64,000 nucleotides of DNA from RCIO01 sp035555795 (GTDB lineage: Bacteria; Pseudomonadota; Alphaproteobacteria; Rhizobiales; Rhizobiaceae): positions 20,538 through 84,537 of the forward strand of contig DATMGE010000034.1 in assembly GCA_035555795.1 (NCBI GenBank). Direction: 5' to 3'. Below, piece after piece: positions 62,822-64,000 of this stretch (positions are counted from its first letter, which is position 1; every line of letters begins with the position of its first letter). The notes beneath the pieces are model-generated. The model searched no databases. It saw only the letters and a program-made list of their open reading frames with translations, and was not told the origin of the DNA. Made by a program: the position numbers and the translations under genes.

Positions 62822-63916
62822 ATGAAGAAACTTACACGGCGTGCGTTCCACGCCCTGGCGCTGGCCGCCGCCACCTGCCTGGCCGGCACGGCCCATGCCC
62901 AGCAGATCGACCTCGCCGGCAAGACGGTGACGCTGGTGATCAATGTGGCGCCGGGCGGCGCGACCGCGCTCACCGCGCAGCTCGCCGCCGAAGCATGGGC
63001 AAAGACCATGGAAGGCAATCCGACGATCGTCGTCCAGCCGGTCGAGGGCGGCGCGCTCTCGCGTGGCATCCACCAGGTGATGAATGCGCGGCCCGACGGC
63101 CTCACCGTCGGCTGGCTCGCCTGGGACGGCTCGACGCGCATCCTGGATCCGGTCGAGCTGCAGATACCCTTTGACAAGTTCGGCGCCATCGCTGGGGTCG
63201 GCGGCTTCCACTTCTTCATGCATGTCGACAGGAAGCTCGGTGGCGGCCTCGAAAAGCCGGACGATTTCGCCGCCAAGGTGAAGGGGCCGATCACGATGGG
63301 CGGCTTCAGCGCCAAGAGCTCGGCCTCGATGCGGGCGGCGGGCGCGCTCGACATGCTCGGCATCGACTACAAGTTCGTGTCGGGCTTCGCGGGCGGCGCG
63401 CCGCTGGCGGCGGCGATCGAGCGCGGCGAGATCGATTCCTATCCCGCCACGGGCGTCGACTACAACCAGTCGCTCAAGAGCGGCATCATCGCCGACGGCA
63501 AGACGATGGGGCTCTATTATTTCTCCAGCCCCAATGCCGAAGGTACCGGCCTGCTCGAAGATTCGTCCATGCCCGAATTCGAGCCCTTCGATTCCTACTA
63601 CCGCCGGGTGAAGGGCGAAGAGCCGAGCGGGCCGATCTGGGACATGATGAAGTTCCACGGACGCGTCAGCGATCCGGTGAACTGGCTCGTCGTCGCGCCT
63701 CCCGGAACGCCGGAAGAGCATCTCACAATGCTGCGGGAAACCTTCGTGGAGGCGACCGCGACGCCGGAGTTCCTCGACAAGGCCACCACCATCCTGCGCG
63801 GCACGCCGAAGATCACCGGCTATCCGCAGATCGGCGAGATCGTCGAGGAAGTGGCCAATACGGACGAGGCGCTCAAGGAGACGATGCGCGGCTTCCTGAA
63901 GAAGATGGAGCAATAG
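62822..63916 (+). CDS. TTT (tripartite tricarboxylate) transporter substrate-binding protein
   Basis: 364 residues from ATG at 62822 (GGGAGG ribosome site about 8 bases upstream). Twin-Lys signal peptide (KKLTRRAFHALALAAATCLA, cleavage near AHAQ) and a Bug/TctC-type periplasmic fold with the usual GGATALTAQLAAEAW and NVAPGG patterns. It captures an organic acid or similar solute for a TctAB permease, probably encoded right of the window. It is close to a GMC oxidoreductase, which may use the imported compound. Confidence 0.82.
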   Translation: MKKLTRRAFHALALAAATCLAGTAHAQQIDLAGKTVTLVINVAPGGATALTAQLAAEAWAKTMEGNPTIVVQPVEGGALSRGIHQVMNARPDGLTVGWLAWDGSTRILDPVELQIPFDKFGAIAGVGGFHFFMHVDRKLGGGLEKPDDFAAKVKGPITMGGFSAKSSASMRAAGALDMLGIDYKFVSGFAGGAPLAAAIERGEIDSYPATGVDYNQSLKSGIIADGKTMGLYYFSSPNAEGTGLLEDSSMPEFEPFDSYYRRVKGEEPSGPIWDMMKFHGRVSDPVNWLVVAPPGTPEEHLTMLRETFVEATATPEFLDKATTILRGTPKITGYPQIGEIVEEVANTDEALKETMRGFLKKMEQ

Positions 63917-64000
63917 GCCGGAGCATTCCGGAAAAGACACTGCGGCCCGCCAACCTGGCGGGCTGCATCTTGCCGGATGCGATCAGCCCGCCGCGTCCTC

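Noticed and set aside
63946..63964. Terminator after the solute-binding protein gene
   Set aside because: A CCCGCCA/TGGCGGG hairpin exists but lacks a T-run; left uncalled.

Overview
The window is high-GC DNA from an alphaproteobacterium, most likely a Hyphomicrobiales (Rhizobiales) member near the Mesorhizobium/Chelativorans/Aquamicrobium group. The signs are the tilS-ftsH-glmM order, an alphaproteobacterial RpoH with its neighbour rluD, a carboxynorspermidine polyamine pathway, a urtABCDE-ureDA(J)BCEFG cluster, a CtrA-type site and a PleD-type protein. This placement is from gene content and protein sequence only; no search was run.

Bases 1-16112 are ordinary chromosome: the 3' part of tilS, ftsH behind a heat-shock-type promoter, glmM, a short MetE-like methyltransferase, an outer-membrane beta-barrel protein, an ABC exporter, rpmE, a DMT permease, purA, a membrane-anchored hypothetical, rpoH, rluD and a small membrane protein. 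They end at an intact tRNA-Glu(CTC).

Bases 16141-42300 are an integrated genomic island of about 26 kb. It sits in the 3' end of tRNA-Glu and is bounded by two exact 47-bp copies of the tRNA 3' end. A leftward tyrosine integrase lies at the right end. An exact 23-bp repeat, built from two GTCGAATAT units, lies just inside each end and probably represents integrase arm sites. From left to right the island carries: (i) a tape-measure-like protein, a small membrane protein, an S49 protease and three small coupled genes that share a repeated helical segment, without terminase, portal or capsid genes; (ii) a SnoaL-like protein with a DctPQM-type TRAP transporter; (iii) an exported protein coupled to an exported HExxH metalloprotease; (iv) a two-gene CBASS-type anti-phage locus, a patatin-like effector plus a CD-NTase with a C-terminal sensor region; (v) a PleD-like diguanylate cyclase whose first receiver has Lys in place of the second acidic-pocket Asp; (vi) an AT-rich exported protein; (vii) a HerA-like ATPase and a string of tiny overlapping genes; (viii) a replication module (primase-helicase with GGTGCGG repeats at its 3' end), an AlpA-like excisionase and the integrase.

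Bases 42301-64000 return to chromosome. A textbook sigma-54 promoter drives urea uptake (urtABCDE), followed with little or no spacing by the urease operon ureD-A-J-B-C-E-F-G, a nitrogen-scavenging unit. Next come carboxynorspermidine dehydrogenase and decarboxylase (minus strand), a small basic exported protein, an AhpD/CMD-family protein, a fused methyltransferase-glycosyltransferase with a GT39-type membrane glycosyltransferase, a GMC oxidoreductase and a tripartite-tricarboxylate-type substrate-binding protein.
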